Shown here: positions 8,878 through 18,029 of the stretch, piece by piece
Numbering within the stretch: the first letter of the stretch is position 1
How the letters are laid out: each line of letters opens with the position of its first letter
DNA from: Planctomycetota bacterium
GTDB lineage: Bacteria; Planctomycetota; SZUA-567; H5-PLA8
Assembly: GCA_026184295.1 (NCBI GenBank)
Contig: JAHCJK010000026.1
Span: 1 to 44,080, forward strand
Direction: 5' to 3'
DNA length: 44,080 nt
The notes under the pieces: model-generated
What the model saw: only the letters and a program-made list of their open reading frames with translations
What the model was told of the DNA's origin: nothing
Databases searched by the model: none
Program-made: the position numbers and the translations under genes

Positions 8878-8894
8878 CCAACCGAAGCGGTTGG
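8878..8894 (-). other. hairpin just upstream of the lysine-rich protein's ribosome binding site
   Basis: A perfect 7-bp stem (CCAACCG/CGGTTGG, 8878-8884 and 8888-8894) with a 3-base loop lies in the likely 5' leader, a few bases before the AGGAGG site. It could stabilise the mRNA or affect translation; no conserved leader family is recognised. Confidence 0.4.
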
Positions 8895-8968
8895 ACGCGC
8901 GGGCAGCACGCACGGCAGACGGCCGAGAGCCTAACGAGGCAGGAAGCGGGTTGTTTGATGGAAAAAGT

Positions 8969-10735
8969 TCAGCGCGCCAGCGCCAGGCTGCTTACATCCA
9001 ACACCTTGACGCCCTGAACATTGGGATAACCGCCCAGGCGACCGACGGCGCTCACGCGCGCGCCCAGCAGGGTGGCGGCCTCGCCGGCGGGGCCTTCCTT
9101 CAGGTGCCACAGGCTGCCGTCGTCGGCACGGACGGCAAAGGCGCAGCCTTGGACGGGACCGGGAACGGCTTCCAGTACGCCCTCGATGCTGGCGATCCCG
9201 GTCGCGTGGACCGGACCGACCTGGGAACTCGGCGCGCCGGGCAGCCGTACGCTCGCGGGCGCTTCCGCGCGCGGCCGCGGCAGGTACGGCGCGCGGGTCG
9301 CTCGCGGCTTCCAGACGAACGGCCGCGCGGGCGGCTCGGGCGCGGAAACGGGCTCGGCCGCAGGCGCGGGCTTCGGCGCGGGAAGGTCCACGACCTCCGC
9401 GGGCGCGACGGCGATGCGCTGCGGATCGTCCTGAAGGTCCTTCAGCAGGCCCATGATGAGGCCGCCCTCGCGTTCGGCGGGGGCGGAAGGAGGGGCCTCG
9501 GAGGTCTCGTCGTTGGGCGCTCGGCGCGCGCCCGGCGGCAAGATGACACGCTTGGGCGGAGGCAGTTCGTCGCCCCACAGGTCCTCTTCGGGCGGCTTGG
9601 CCGGAAGCACGGCGCGGGTGGCGGTGGCTTCGGCGGGGCGTTCGGCCGGGGCGGACGCGGGCGTATCGGCGCGCGCGGCCGTGACGGCGGTTTCGGCTTG
9701 ATGTGCGGCCGGGGCCGGCGCGGCGGCGTGTTCTTCCGGAGCTTTCAGAGCTTCCGGAGCTTCAGGAACTGCGGGGGCTTCGGGCGCGGGCGCATCGACG
9801 ATGACCGGTTCCACGACCACGGGCGGAACGACGGGCACGGCGCGAGTCTCTTGGGCGATCAGGTCCAGAATCGGCGGGGCGTTGCGCTCGGTCGCGCGCG
9901 CTTCGGCGTCCGAAGGCATGCGGATGCCGGGGGCTTCCACGAGTTCCATCGCGGGCAGCGCAGGAACGGGCGCGGCGGCGACGTGCACTTCTTCCGTGGG
10001 CTTGGCAGCCGGTTCGGGCTGCGCTTCGGAGACCACCGGCGCGGCGGGGGCCGCGGGTTCGTCGATCTCGGCGGGTTCCGAGGGCGAAGCCGGCGCCGCG
10101 GGCGTGGCCGCGGGTTCGTTGGGTTCGGGCGCGGGCATTGCGTCCGCAGCGTGCGCCGGGGCGCGAACGCCCAGGAGCAGGTAGCGCCCGTAGATGTAGG
10201 CCTTGGCGCCCTGCGGCGCTTTGATCTTGTACCAGTCGCCGGAGGACCCGAGGACCGTCAGCACGTCGCCCTTGCGGGCTTCGCCCAGGATGGTGGCGTT
10301 CAGGTTCCCGGCGGTGCGGATGCGCACGTTGTTGCCGGTCACGCGCCCTTCGGCATCGACGAAATCCCGCGCGACCCAGGCCACGGCGGCTTCGGGCCAA
10401 TCGACTTCGATCCAGTTGCCGACCTTGGCCACGGCGCGCAGGTAATCGCCGCTGCGCATCGTCGCCACGATCATGTACTGCGTGCCGGCGCCGCCGCGCA
10501 GGTTCACCATCTGCCCCGAGACCTGGCCCCACTGCGGCGTCTCGAAGACTTCGCGGGGTTCCGTGGAAGCGCGCGGCCGCGTGTTCGCGGGCTCGGCGCG
10601 CACGATGGGGCGGGGGTTGCGTTCGTTGCTGGCCAGTTGCAGTTCGCCTTCGGCCGAATACGCGAGGAACGGCGAGACGATCAGCGCGCTCAGGCCCATG
10701 GCGATGGGAAAGCGGTAGCGGAGCGGCAAGGTCAT
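8969..10735 (-). CDS. exported SH3-domain protein with long Ala/Pro/Glu-rich linker
   Basis: The 588-residue protein begins with a signal peptide or membrane anchor (MTLPLRYRFPIAMGLSALIV, then SPFLAYSAEG). Two bacterial SH3 domains follow at about 70-127 and 130-187; each has the typical VNLRGGAG / VRIRTAGN opening and a NWIEV / DWYKI strand. Such domains often bind cell-wall peptides. Residues 190-500 are a low-complexity Ala/Pro/Glu linker. A small beta-rich C-terminal domain (about 505-588) has an OB-like pattern of short strands. ATG 10735 is preferred because GGAGG lies 11 bases upstream and it places the signal peptide at the N-terminus; in-frame ATGs at 10771 and 10789 are alternatives. 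A cell-envelope scaffolding role is inference. Confidence 0.75.
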   Translation of the reverse strand: MTLPLRYRFPIAMGLSALIVSPFLAYSAEGELQLASNERNPRPIVRAEPANTRPRASTEPREVFETPQWGQVSGQMVNLRGGAGTQYMIVATMRSGDYLRAVAKVGNWIEVDWPEAAVAWVARDFVDAEGRVTGNNVRIRTAGNLNATILGEARKGDVLTVLGSSGDWYKIKAPQGAKAYIYGRYLLLGVRAPAHAADAMPAPEPNEPAATPAAPASPSEPAEIDEPAAPAAPVVSEAQPEPAAKPTEEVHVAAAPVPALPAMELVEAPGIRMPSDAEARATERNAPPILDLIAQETRAVPVVPPVVVEPVIVDAPAPEAPAVPEAPEALKAPEEHAAAPAPAAHQAETAVTAARADTPASAPAERPAEATATRAVLPAKPPEEDLWGDELPPPKRVILPPGARRAPNDETSEAPPSAPAEREGGLIMGLLKDLQDDPQRIAVAPAEVVDLPAPKPAPAAEPVSAPEPPARPFVWKPRATRAPYLPRPRAEAPASVRLPGAPSSQVGPVHATGIASIEGVLEAVPGPVQGCAFAVRADDGSLWHLKEGPAGEAATLLGARVSAVGRLGGYPNVQGVKVLDVSSLALAR

Positions 10736-10891
10736 GGCTGCGTGCGCCTCCAAAGGAACGGTGCCGTGCATCTTTTGCGTATCGGCCATAAATAGGAGCG
10801 TATTGACCGAAAAAGCGCCGCCCGTTAGGGATTGCGCCGGGTCGCCGCGTTCTCGACCTGCGCGCGCCCGAAGCCGCGCTAACATCGCCGC

Positions 10892-11548
10892 ATGCGCTAC
10901 CGAACCTTCCTCTTCGACCTCGACGGAACCCTGGTCGATTCGCTCCAGGACATCGCCTCGGGCGTCAACGCCGCCCGGGCCGGCCTGGGCCTCGAACCGC
11001 TCGCCACCGAGACCGTGCGCGGCTTCGTCGGCGACGGCGTCACCAAGCTGATCGAACGCGCGGTCCCCGAGGCCGCCCTGCGCGCGCGCGCCGCGGAGCT
11101 GTTCCGCGCCTACTACGGCGCGCACCTGACCGACGCGACGCGGCCTTACGACGGAATCGTGGAGGTGCTCGAGGCGATCCGCGCCCACGGCGGGCGCGCG
11201 GCGGTGGTCACCAACAAGCCGCACGCCTTCGCCGTGCCGATTCTGGAAGGCCTGGGGCTCGCGGGGTACTTCGGCGCGGTGCTGGGCGGGGACAGCACGC
11301 CGGAGAAGAAGCCTTCGCCGCAGCCGTTCCAGGTCGCGCTCGAGCAACTGGGCCGGCCGCGGGACGGTTCGGGCGAGACGCTGGTGGTGGGCGACGGGCG
11401 CAACGACATCCTGGGCGCGAAAGCCGCCGGACTGCCGTCGTGCGCGGTCTGCTGGGGCTTCGGGAGCGAGGACGAATTGCGCGCGCTGGGCGCGGACTAC
11501 GCCGCGCGGCGCCCGTCCGAGCTGCTCGAACGGGTGGCCGCGCGCTAG
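10892..11548 (+). CDS. gph: phosphoglycolate phosphatase-like HAD hydrolase
   Basis: The 218-residue protein is a HAD-superfamily phosphatase with a helical cap of the phosphoglycolate phosphatase type. Motif I is FDLDGTLVD (Asp9 nucleophile, Asp11 acid/base). Motif II is the VVTNK segment, and motifs III/IV are the EKKPSPQPF lysine and VVGDGRND. Gph removes phosphate from 2-phosphoglycolate, formed for example during repair of oxidised DNA ends. Close HAD relatives with other substrates (PpaX, beta-phosphoglucomutase) cannot be fully excluded. ATG 10892 has no visible ribosome binding site. The gene is divergent from the SH3 gene and its stop lies 3 bases from the convergent beta-propeller gene. 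Confidence 0.85.
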   Translation: MRYRTFLFDLDGTLVDSLQDIASGVNAARAGLGLEPLATETVRGFVGDGVTKLIERAVPEAALRARAAELFRAYYGAHLTDATRPYDGIVEVLEAIRAHGGRAAVVTNKPHAFAVPILEGLGLAGYFGAVLGGDSTPEKKPSPQPFQVALEQLGRPRDGSGETLVVGDGRNDILGAKAAGLPSCAVCWGFGSEDELRALGADYAARRPSELLERVAAR

Positions 11549-11551
11549 CGG

Positions 11552-13966
11552 TTACTTCTCGCCGATGCAGTACAGGTTCTGTTCGCCGCGCAGGTAAAAG
11601 CGCCCGCCGTCGAAGACCGGCCCCGTCTGGAAGAATTCGTCCGGGTCGTAGTTGTAGATGCGTTCGACGCAGTGGGCGATGCGGTTGCGCGCGAGTTCCT
11701 TGTAGGCCGCGCCGGGTTCGAAGACCACGCCCGTGCCCTGGTTGTCGAAGGCGAAGAGGTGCTTGCCGCCCAGCGCCAGGCTGGCGACGCAGCCGACATG
11801 GTCGTAGTCGCCGGCCCAGTCGAAGCGGGTCGGCTGGACGTAGACTTCCCTGGGCGGCATCGCGGAATACGCCCAGATCTTGCCGTCGTTGCGCATCCCG
11901 TACAGCATGCCGTCGTGGAGCACGGGCGACGAATAGAACGAGACGTCGCCGGTCTCCCACTTGTCCGCGCCGGCCTTGGCCAGCGTCAGGCCTTCCCTGG
12001 CTTCGGCGGGCATGGGCATGCGCGCCATCTCGAAGTTCGCGGCCAGGTAGACGGCGTCGCCTTTCTGGAAGGGCGTGGAGCGGACGTTGGCGCCGAAGTT
12101 GATGTGCATCTGCGCCAGCACCTTGCCGTCGCGCACGCGCACGACCGCCGAGTTGAAGAAGACCATGTTCTCCCCGCCGATCCGGCAGAGGCAGGGGCTG
12201 GAACTGTAGCTCGCGCCGGTGCCGTAGCCGTGCCAGATATCGACGCCGATCTGCTGACGCAGGTCGGAGGACGTCCACGCGACCTTGCCGGTCTCGGCGT
12301 CGAACGCGCGCAGCACCGAGCCGCGCAGCACGATCAGCTTGCCTTCGCAGAGCACCGGGATGTTGTTGTGAAAGGCCCCGGCGTCGCCCATGTCGGTGAT
12401 GAGCTGCGCCCACTTCAGATTTCCTTCCAGATCGTACGCGCCGACGATGCCGAAGCCGTTCAGGCAGACGTAGACCTGCTTGCCGTCGCTGAGCGGCGTG
12501 GGGCAGGCGAAGCCGATGCCGCCGACGTGGCTGGAGGGATGGAACGGATAGCGCGGCTTCGGGCCCAGCTTGGCCAGGTATTCCTGGAATTTCTGCTGCA
12601 TCTTGGCCTTGTCGTCCGCCTTGGTGTCCGCGGCGTTGATGCGCGCCTCGATCGGTTCGACGACCTGGTAGAGCGGGTTGACCTCGCGCGGGCACTTCAT
12701 CGCCGCCAGGACCGCGCGGATGTCCTTCACGGCCTTCTCCTTCGCCTCCGGCGCGGCCTGGCCGTCCTTCAGGACCGCCTGGAGCTTGCGGATTTCGGCG
12801 AAGTCCGGGTTGGCGTTCTTCTCCTGCTCGTCCACGGCCTTGAGCAGCCCGTTCATCTTCTTGCGCAGTTCGACGCGCGCGCCCATGTCGGCGGTCTTCT
12901 TCAGGGTCTCGTTGAGCGCTTCGAGTTCCTTGAACTGCGGGTATTTCGCGCGGTCTTCGGCCGGCGTCGCGTCCACGAAGGTCGTGCGGCGGCTCCACAG
13001 GATCTTCCCGTCGGCCTTGTCGAGGCAGATCAGTTCGTCGGGTTCGGCCATGACGAAGAGTTTTTCGCCGACGAGGATCGGCATCGCGTTGCTCCAGTTG
13101 GGCAGCTTGGCGACCCAGACGACGTTCTTCTTTTCGTACGTGACGTCGGGCGCTTCGACGACGTGCAGGATCATCCCGCCGCCGGTCTTGATCAGGACGC
13201 GGTTCCAGCCCTGTTCGAGTTCCACGGGGACCTTCTGGCCCGCCTGGCCGAACATCAGGAGTTCGCCGTTCCAGTGTTCGCCCGCGGCGTAGCAGACGTA
13301 GTTCAGGCCCGGGGTGTTGGTGGTGCGCTTGGGGTTGTTGAGCACTTCCTTTCCGTTCACCCAGATCTTCGCGCCCGCGAAGTTGTCCACGTAGAACGCG
13401 ACGCGCCCCTTCGTCTTCGCGTGCAGGTAGGCGTGCGCGTACACGATGCCGTTGGGCTTCTCGCGCGCCAGGCGGTCGAAGCTCATCGCGTTGACGGCGA
13501 CGCCGGCGTCCTTGTTCGCGAAGACCTGCTTCGTCCAGGCCAGGTCGCCGGCTTTTTCGCCCTCGCTGGGCGCGGCCGCGGCCTCGTCGGAGAGGAAGGC
13601 TTCGTCGAGCGCCTTGCCGGCGTCCTTGGGCGCGAAGGGCCCGAGGACCAGCCATTCCATGATCTCGCGGCTCTTCACGTCGGCGGCGCTGGCGCCGGGG
13701 TCGTTGGGCGCGGGGCGGTTGAGCTGGTAGCGCAGGCCCCACGAGGGACTCTTGGGCCAGTAGCCCCACTCGGTCACCGGGGTCGCGCCGGGGTAGCGGC
13801 CGGTCCAGTCGCCGCGCCAGCCGGTGGGCCGGGCGGGGGAGGGAACCTGTCCGGGCGTTCCGAGGGGCAGCGCGTCCTTTCCGCCGGAGGGAGAACCTTC
13901 GGCGGCCGTCGCGGACCAAGCCGAAGCGCAGATCATGCAAGCCAGCAGCAGGCGCATCGTCGTCAT
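11552..13966 (-). CDS. secreted PQQ-like beta-propeller repeat protein
   Basis: This 804-residue protein has a signal peptide (MTTMRLLLACMICASAWSATAA). An N-terminal region opens with MEWLVLGPFAPKDAG and continues with a beta-sandwich-like stretch (VAFYVDNFAGAKIWVNGKEVLNN) resembling PA14- or carbohydrate-binding-type domains. The rest contains PQQ-type propeller blades such as LICLDKADGKILWSRR and LRAFDAETGKVAWTSS, interrupted by a lysine-rich helical insertion (about 12600-12960). No quinoprotein catalytic residues or haem motif were found, so it may be a structural or binding propeller rather than a dehydrogenase. ATG 13966 is set by the GGAG site 8 bases upstream. Function and ligand are unknown. 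Confidence 0.78.
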   Translation of the reverse strand: MTTMRLLLACMICASAWSATAAEGSPSGGKDALPLGTPGQVPSPARPTGWRGDWTGRYPGATPVTEWGYWPKSPSWGLRYQLNRPAPNDPGASAADVKSREIMEWLVLGPFAPKDAGKALDEAFLSDEAAAAPSEGEKAGDLAWTKQVFANKDAGVAVNAMSFDRLAREKPNGIVYAHAYLHAKTKGRVAFYVDNFAGAKIWVNGKEVLNNPKRTTNTPGLNYVCYAAGEHWNGELLMFGQAGQKVPVELEQGWNRVLIKTGGGMILHVVEAPDVTYEKKNVVWVAKLPNWSNAMPILVGEKLFVMAEPDELICLDKADGKILWSRRTTFVDATPAEDRAKYPQFKELEALNETLKKTADMGARVELRKKMNGLLKAVDEQEKNANPDFAEIRKLQAVLKDGQAAPEAKEKAVKDIRAVLAAMKCPREVNPLYQVVEPIEARINAADTKADDKAKMQQKFQEYLAKLGPKPRYPFHPSSHVGGIGFACPTPLSDGKQVYVCLNGFGIVGAYDLEGNLKWAQLITDMGDAGAFHNNIPVLCEGKLIVLRGSVLRAFDAETGKVAWTSSDLRQQIGVDIWHGYGTGASYSSSPCLCRIGGENMVFFNSAVVRVRDGKVLAQMHINFGANVRSTPFQKGDAVYLAANFEMARMPMPAEAREGLTLAKAGADKWETGDVSFYSSPVLHDGMLYGMRNDGKIWAYSAMPPREVYVQPTRFDWAGDYDHVGCVASLALGGKHLFAFDNQGTGVVFEPGAAYKELARNRIAHCVERIYNYDPDEFFQTGPVFDGGRFYLRGEQNLYCIGEK

Positions 13967-14044
13967 GGAAGGGACTCCTGTACCTCGCGTGCCGGTGCCC
14001 GGCGGTTGCCTTCCTATGGTTCGGCGCCTGAGGGTGTTTCGCAG

Positions 14045-14073
14045 AAATAACGCGGAATCCGCGGATTCGTAAA
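14045..14073 (-). promoter_or_regulatory. candidate promoter with palindromic operator for the beta-propeller gene
   Basis: On the minus strand TTTACG (14073-14068) and TTATTT (14050-14045) are 17 bases apart, a weak sigma-70-like pair. A perfect 14-bp palindrome GAATCCGCGGATTC (14055-14068) fills most of the spacer, the usual place for a repressor site. The regulator is unknown. Confidence 0.33.
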
Positions 14074-14094
14074 CATTCCGGCCGGTTTGCCCAT

Positions 14095-14129
14095 AAAAAA
14101 GCACGCCCGGGAAAAGGTCCCGGGCGTGC
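14095..14129 (-). terminator. rho-independent terminator of the five-gene operon
   Basis: An 11-bp perfect stem (GCACGCCCGGG at 14101-14111 with CCCGGGCGTGC at 14119-14129) and a 7-base loop are followed, on the minus strand, by six T residues (14100-14095). It lies 34 bases after the FAD-linked oxidase stop and should end that transcript. Confidence 0.9.
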
Positions 14130-14162
14130 GCTGGTGCAATCGAGCCTTCGAACGGCGTTTGG

Positions 14163-15620
14163 CTAGACGGTGATGCCGAGCTTGCCGGGGCAGAAGACGT
14201 TGTTCGGGTCGAGCCCGCGCTTGATCTGCGCCAGGGTCTTCATGCCCGCGGCGCCGAACTGGTCCTTCATGTACGGCGCGAGGCGCATGCCGACGCCGTG
14301 GTGGTCGTTGATCACCGCGCCGGCCGCGAGCGCCGCCTTGGTGGCGTCGTGGACGATCTTGTCGTGCAGCGCCAGCGCTTCTTCGTAGTTCGACGGCCCC
14401 GTCGGAATCTTGAAGCGCGGGTAGATCATGCTGCCCCATTCGTACCAGTGGCTGAAGTGCGTGTTGAGCGAGAGGTTCCACTTGGGATCGACGGCTTCCT
14501 TCATCGCCTTGGTCACCTTGTAGTACGCGTCGGCGATGTGCGAGAAATCCGCGACGACGTCCATCGTGCACCAGATGGACGGCAGTTCGGGCGCGAAGGG
14601 CGGGTAGTAAAAGACGTAGCGCTTCTCCCACCAGGTCTCGGCGGGCTTGGCGCCCAGGTCTTTGCCGCCCATGTCCTTGCAGATCTTGAAGCATTCCAGC
14701 GCTTCGGCATCGACGAGCGAAGGCAGGTCGCCGTCGCACATCAGCACCATCGCGGGATCCTTGAGGCCCGACTGGACGGCGCGTTCCAGGCTGTGCTGGG
14801 TGGCGTTGGCGTCGTACAGGCGCAGGACGGCGGGCTTGAGCCCGTTGGTCATGATGCGGCGGCCGGCCTCGATGCCGTCTTCCAGCTTGGCGAAGGTGAA
14901 GGTGCCGAACGCGCGGCGCGCCTGGAGCTTGCGCAGGCGCACGGTGACGGCGGTGATGATGCCGAGCGTCCCTTCGCTGCCGATCAGGAGCTGCGTCAGC
15001 TCCGGCCCGACCGCGTGGCGCGGGACCGAGGGCGTGCGCAGGATCTCGCCCGTGGGCGTGACCACTTCGACGCTCAGGACGTGTTCTTCGATCTTGCCGT
15101 ACTTCGTCGAGAGCACGCCGCTGCCGCGCGCGGCCAGGCAGCCGCCGACGGTGGCCCATTCGGTGCTGGCCGGGTAGTGCGTGAAGCAGAGCCCGCGTTC
15201 ATTGAGCCAGGCCTCGAACTCCTTGCAGATGTAGCCGCCTTCGACCGTGCAGGTGAGCGAGTGTTCGTCGAGGTGGCGGATCTTGTTCATGCCGCGCAGG
15301 TTGAGCAGGATGCCGCCCTTGTCGGCGTTGGCCGCGCCCTGCACGCCCGAACCGCCGCCGAAGGGCGTGACCGGCACCTTCAGGTCGTTGGCGAGCCGGA
15401 CGATGGCCGCGACCTGTTCGGTGGTCGTGGGGCTGGCGACGGCGTCCTGGCGGCTGAGCTGCCGGTTCTGCGCCGCGGCGGAGATCGAGAGCCAGCTCTG
15501 GTCGCCGGTGTACTTCTTGCGGCCGAGGGCGCGGTCGAGCACGTTTTCGGGCCCGACGATCTTGCCCAGCGCGGCGACGAGCTTGGTCACCTGGGTGTCG
15601 TTCAGCGTTTCGGTGGACAT
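14163..15620 (-). CDS. FAD-binding oxidase, VAO / alkyl-DHAP synthase-like
   Basis: The 485-residue protein belongs to the vanillyl-alcohol oxidase flavoprotein family. The PP-loop that binds FAD pyrophosphate is PFGGGSGVQGA, followed by STEWATVGGCLAARGSG and IGSEGTLGIIT. The C-terminus has INDHHGVGMRL, resembling the HHGVG segment of alkyldihydroxyacetonephosphate synthases, and closes with LDPNNVFCPGKLGI, typical of both that group and GlcD-type 2-hydroxyacid dehydrogenases. It could therefore oxidise a hydroxy acid or act on a lipid precursor; the catabolic neighbours favour oxidation. It is the last gene of a five-gene operon. ATG 15620 is preceded by a GGAG-type site. No GlcE/GlcF partner is present. 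Confidence 0.8.
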   Translation of the reverse strand: MSTETLNDTQVTKLVAALGKIVGPENVLDRALGRKKYTGDQSWLSISAAAQNRQLSRQDAVASPTTTEQVAAIVRLANDLKVPVTPFGGGSGVQGAANADKGGILLNLRGMNKIRHLDEHSLTCTVEGGYICKEFEAWLNERGLCFTHYPASTEWATVGGCLAARGSGVLSTKYGKIEEHVLSVEVVTPTGEILRTPSVPRHAVGPELTQLLIGSEGTLGIITAVTVRLRKLQARRAFGTFTFAKLEDGIEAGRRIMTNGLKPAVLRLYDANATQHSLERAVQSGLKDPAMVLMCDGDLPSLVDAEALECFKICKDMGGKDLGAKPAETWWEKRYVFYYPPFAPELPSIWCTMDVVADFSHIADAYYKVTKAMKEAVDPKWNLSLNTHFSHWYEWGSMIYPRFKIPTGPSNYEEALALHDKIVHDATKAALAAGAVINDHHGVGMRLAPYMKDQFGAAGMKTLAQIKRGLDPNNVFCPGKLGITV

Positions 15621-15680
15621 GGGTTCTCCTCATGCCGAAGGTCCCCCCTCGGCGGATCCGGTTCCTGCATGCCTGCTTGG

Positions 15681-15703
15681 CGCCGGCGGCATCTCCGCCG
15701 GCG
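15681..15703 (-). other. strong hairpin between creatininase-like and FAD oxidase genes
   Basis: A perfect 9-bp GC stem (CGCCGGCGG at 15681-15689 and CCGCCGGCG at 15695-15703, 5-base loop) starts 8 bases after the upstream gene's stop. There is no T-run, so it is more likely an mRNA-stability or partial-attenuation element than a full terminator. Confidence 0.5.
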
Positions 15704-15711
15704 GATTGCGG

Positions 15712-16776
15712 CTACACCGTCATGGTCTTGCCGACGGTCCAGTCGCGGTTGGTGACGTTCAGCTTCACCTGTTCGAGGTCGTGCACGGCGTCGATCAGGT
15801 GGTTGGCGAAGCGGTTGAAGGCGATCTCGCCCTTTTCGGACGTGCCGCGGTGCGGGTTGCCCATCACGCCGCTGTCGGTGAATTCGGCGTGTTCGAACGG
15901 GAAGTTGAAGTACTGGTAGCCCTGGTATTCCGCGTCGGGCATGCCGTCCTTCTTCTCCCAGGCCTTGCCGAGCCACTTCGGCGAATGCGCCTTGTCCTTC
16001 TTCGCGCGGTCGAGCCGCACGAGGCTGTGGTTGTGGCAGAGGCACTGGCTGGTCTCGAGTTCCCCCGCGTGCCAGCCGGGCGTCTCCTCGGGCGGGCCTT
16101 CCAGGATGTCCTTGAGCATGCCGATGTAGCGTTCGGCGTAGGGCTTGTAGTAGACGATCATCGCGCCGGTCTCGTTGCGCAGGCGGCGCAGCACGGGATC
16201 GACCACCTTCACGTTGCTGCCGTGCCCGTTGACGAAGACCAGGCGGTTGAAGCCCTGGTGGATCAGGCTGCGGCCCAGGTCGTAGAGCAGGTTCAGGTAG
16301 GTCTCGACGCGCAGCGTGATCGTGCCCGCGCCTTCGCCCGGTCCGCGCAGGTGCTGCGGGCTGTAGCCGAGCCAGAGCGGCGGCGTGTACATGATGCCGG
16401 CGCGTTCGCCCGCGCGGCGCGCGACTTCCAGCGAGGTGATCGTGTCGCAGAAGAGCGGCAGGTGCGGGCCGTGCTGTTCGAGCGAGGCCTTGGGTATCAG
16501 GATCGTGTCGGAGTGCTTCAGGTACTCCTTCACGTCCACGTAGCTGAGGTCGCCCAGGCAGAAGCTGGGAAAGTTCAGGTTCTTCGCGCTGCGCGCCGGC
16601 GCGTGCGCTTCGTCCTGGTAGATCACCTGGCGCGAGGCCGGAATCCCGGCCGAGGCGTCGCGCCCGACGATCTTGGGGTTCTCGTCGCCGTTCCCGTTCG
16701 TGCCCGCCTTGTGCAGGTAGGCGGTGTTCTTCACCGCGCCCGCGACCCGGTTCACCTTCTTCGCTGTCTTCGGCAT
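15712..16776 (-). CDS. creatininase family amidohydrolase
   Basis: The 354-residue protein has the creatininase fold, a metal-dependent hydrolase family acting on cyclic or linear amide and peptide-like bonds (creatinine, formamidopyrimidines, mycofactocin precursor). Metal-site motifs are clear: SLEQHGPHLPLFCD at residues 99-111, FVNGHGSN at 181-188 and WHAGELETS at 235-243. It is longer than most family members (about 240-270), with a 70-residue, basic, low-complexity N-terminus and a C-terminal extension. ATG 16776 is set by a GGGAG site 8 bases upstream. The start lies 28 bases after the Tm-1-like stop, so the genes are surely cotranscribed. The substrate is unknown. Confidence 0.82.
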   Translation of the reverse strand: MPKTAKKVNRVAGAVKNTAYLHKAGTNGNGDENPKIVGRDASAGIPASRQVIYQDEAHAPARSAKNLNFPSFCLGDLSYVDVKEYLKHSDTILIPKASLEQHGPHLPLFCDTITSLEVARRAGERAGIMYTPPLWLGYSPQHLRGPGEGAGTITLRVETYLNLLYDLGRSLIHQGFNRLVFVNGHGSNVKVVDPVLRRLRNETGAMIVYYKPYAERYIGMLKDILEGPPEETPGWHAGELETSQCLCHNHSLVRLDRAKKDKAHSPKWLGKAWEKKDGMPDAEYQGYQYFNFPFEHAEFTDSGVMGNPHRGTSEKGEIAFNRFANHLIDAVHDLEQVKLNVTNRDWTVGKTMTV

Positions 16777-16804
16777 CTTGCGGCTCCCTTGTTTCTGGTC
16801 GTTG

Positions 16805-18025
16805 CTAAAAAAGGCCTTCGGCCTCCGCGAGCACTTCCTTCGCGAAGGCTTCGTCGTTGATGTGCGCATCCACTTCGCGGTACGCGATCTCCTTCGAGAG
16901 CGCGCCCTTCAGTTCGTCGCGGAATTCCGCGTCCAGCTTCGGGTCCCAGAATTCGCCCTTGGGGTGGTTGGGGATCGAGAGCCCCTGCGCGGGGACCACC
17001 ACGGAGACCCTGCCCTTCGAGGCGTTCAGTTTCTTCGCCATCGCGCGCGCGACCGAGAGCTGTTCGTCGCGGTTCAGGCGCACGAGGGTGAATTCGGGGT
17101 TGTGGTAGTGGCTCGGGCGCCCGCGCAGCTTTTCCGGGATGTCTTCCTTGCGCCCGCAGACGGCAAAGTCCACGCAGCCCGGAACGATCAGTTGCGGCAT
17201 GCCCAGGCGCCCCGCGGTTTCCATGCGGTGCGGCCCGCCGGGGTGGAAGCCGCCCGCCGCTTCGCCCGCGAGTTCGCTGAGCGTGTAATCGATCACGCCG
17301 TGGAAGAGGCCGAGTTCGAAGAGTTCTTCCATCGCCGGGCCGCCGACTCCGTTGGCGTGAAAGAGCACCAGGTCGAAGCCCTGGGGCTCGAAGCGGTCCT
17401 TGATCCACATCAGCGGGCGCGTGGTGTTGCCGAGCATCGTCGCGGCGACCTGCTTTTTGCCCGAGGGCCGGCGCAGGCCGATCTTTTCGTAGCTCAGCGC
17501 CATCCCCGCGATCGCGGCCGAGGCGTTGTCGAAGGCCTGCATCGAGACGGTGTTCAGACCCAGGATGTCCACCACCGAGTGCATCACCAGGATGTCCTTG
17601 GTGCCGACGAACGGCCCGAAGGGCCGCCGGCCCGAGGCGATGGGGCTGACGACGAGCTTGGGGATGCCCAGGGGCAGGGCCTTCATCGCCGCCGTGGCCA
17701 GCACCGAACCTTCCGCGCCGCCCAAGGCGACGAGCCCGTGAATCTTCTTTTCGGCGTAGAGCGAGAGCGCGATGCTGCGCACGCCTTTCAGCATCTGTTC
17801 GACAGCCTTGCCGCGGCTGCCGGCGTTGCGCAGCGCGTCGAGGGTGCTCCCGGCCGCCTCGGCCACCTGGCGGCGCGTGATCTCCGGGACGATGCCGTCG
17901 GCTTCGCCCAATATTCCGCTGTCCATGACCAGCGTGGAGCAGCCCAGGTCCCGGATGCGCTCCGCGAGGTAGCGCGTCTCGGGGCCCTTCGTGTCCAGCG
18001 TGCCTATGACGAGGACGGTTGCCAT
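16805..18025 (-). CDS. Tm-1-like ATP-binding domain protein (UPF0261)
   Basis: The 406-residue protein matches the UPF0261 / Tm-1-like family. It opens with VLVIGTLDTKGPETRYLAER, a family signature, and has a glycine-rich VALGGAEGSVLAT loop. The second domain contains VLFHANGVGGPAMEEL and IVPGCVDFAVCGR, also characteristic. The tomato member Tm-1 binds a viral replication protein, and its N-terminal domain binds ATP; the roles of bacterial members are essentially unknown, though they tend to sit in catabolic operons. The gene starts only 4 bases after the upstream epimerase stop (18030), so coupling is tight. Presence of both conserved halves suggests an intact protein. Confidence 0.88.
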   Translation of the reverse strand: MATVLVIGTLDTKGPETRYLAERIRDLGCSTLVMDSGILGEADGIVPEITRRQVAEAAGSTLDALRNAGSRGKAVEQMLKGVRSIALSLYAEKKIHGLVALGGAEGSVLATAAMKALPLGIPKLVVSPIASGRRPFGPFVGTKDILVMHSVVDILGLNTVSMQAFDNASAAIAGMALSYEKIGLRRPSGKKQVAATMLGNTTRPLMWIKDRFEPQGFDLVLFHANGVGGPAMEELFELGLFHGVIDYTLSELAGEAAGGFHPGGPHRMETAGRLGMPQLIVPGCVDFAVCGRKEDIPEKLRGRPSHYHNPEFTLVRLNRDEQLSVARAMAKKLNASKGRVSVVVPAQGLSIPNHPKGEFWDPKLDAEFRDELKGALSKEIAYREVDAHINDEAFAKEVLAEAEGLF

Positions 18026-18029
18026 GGCG

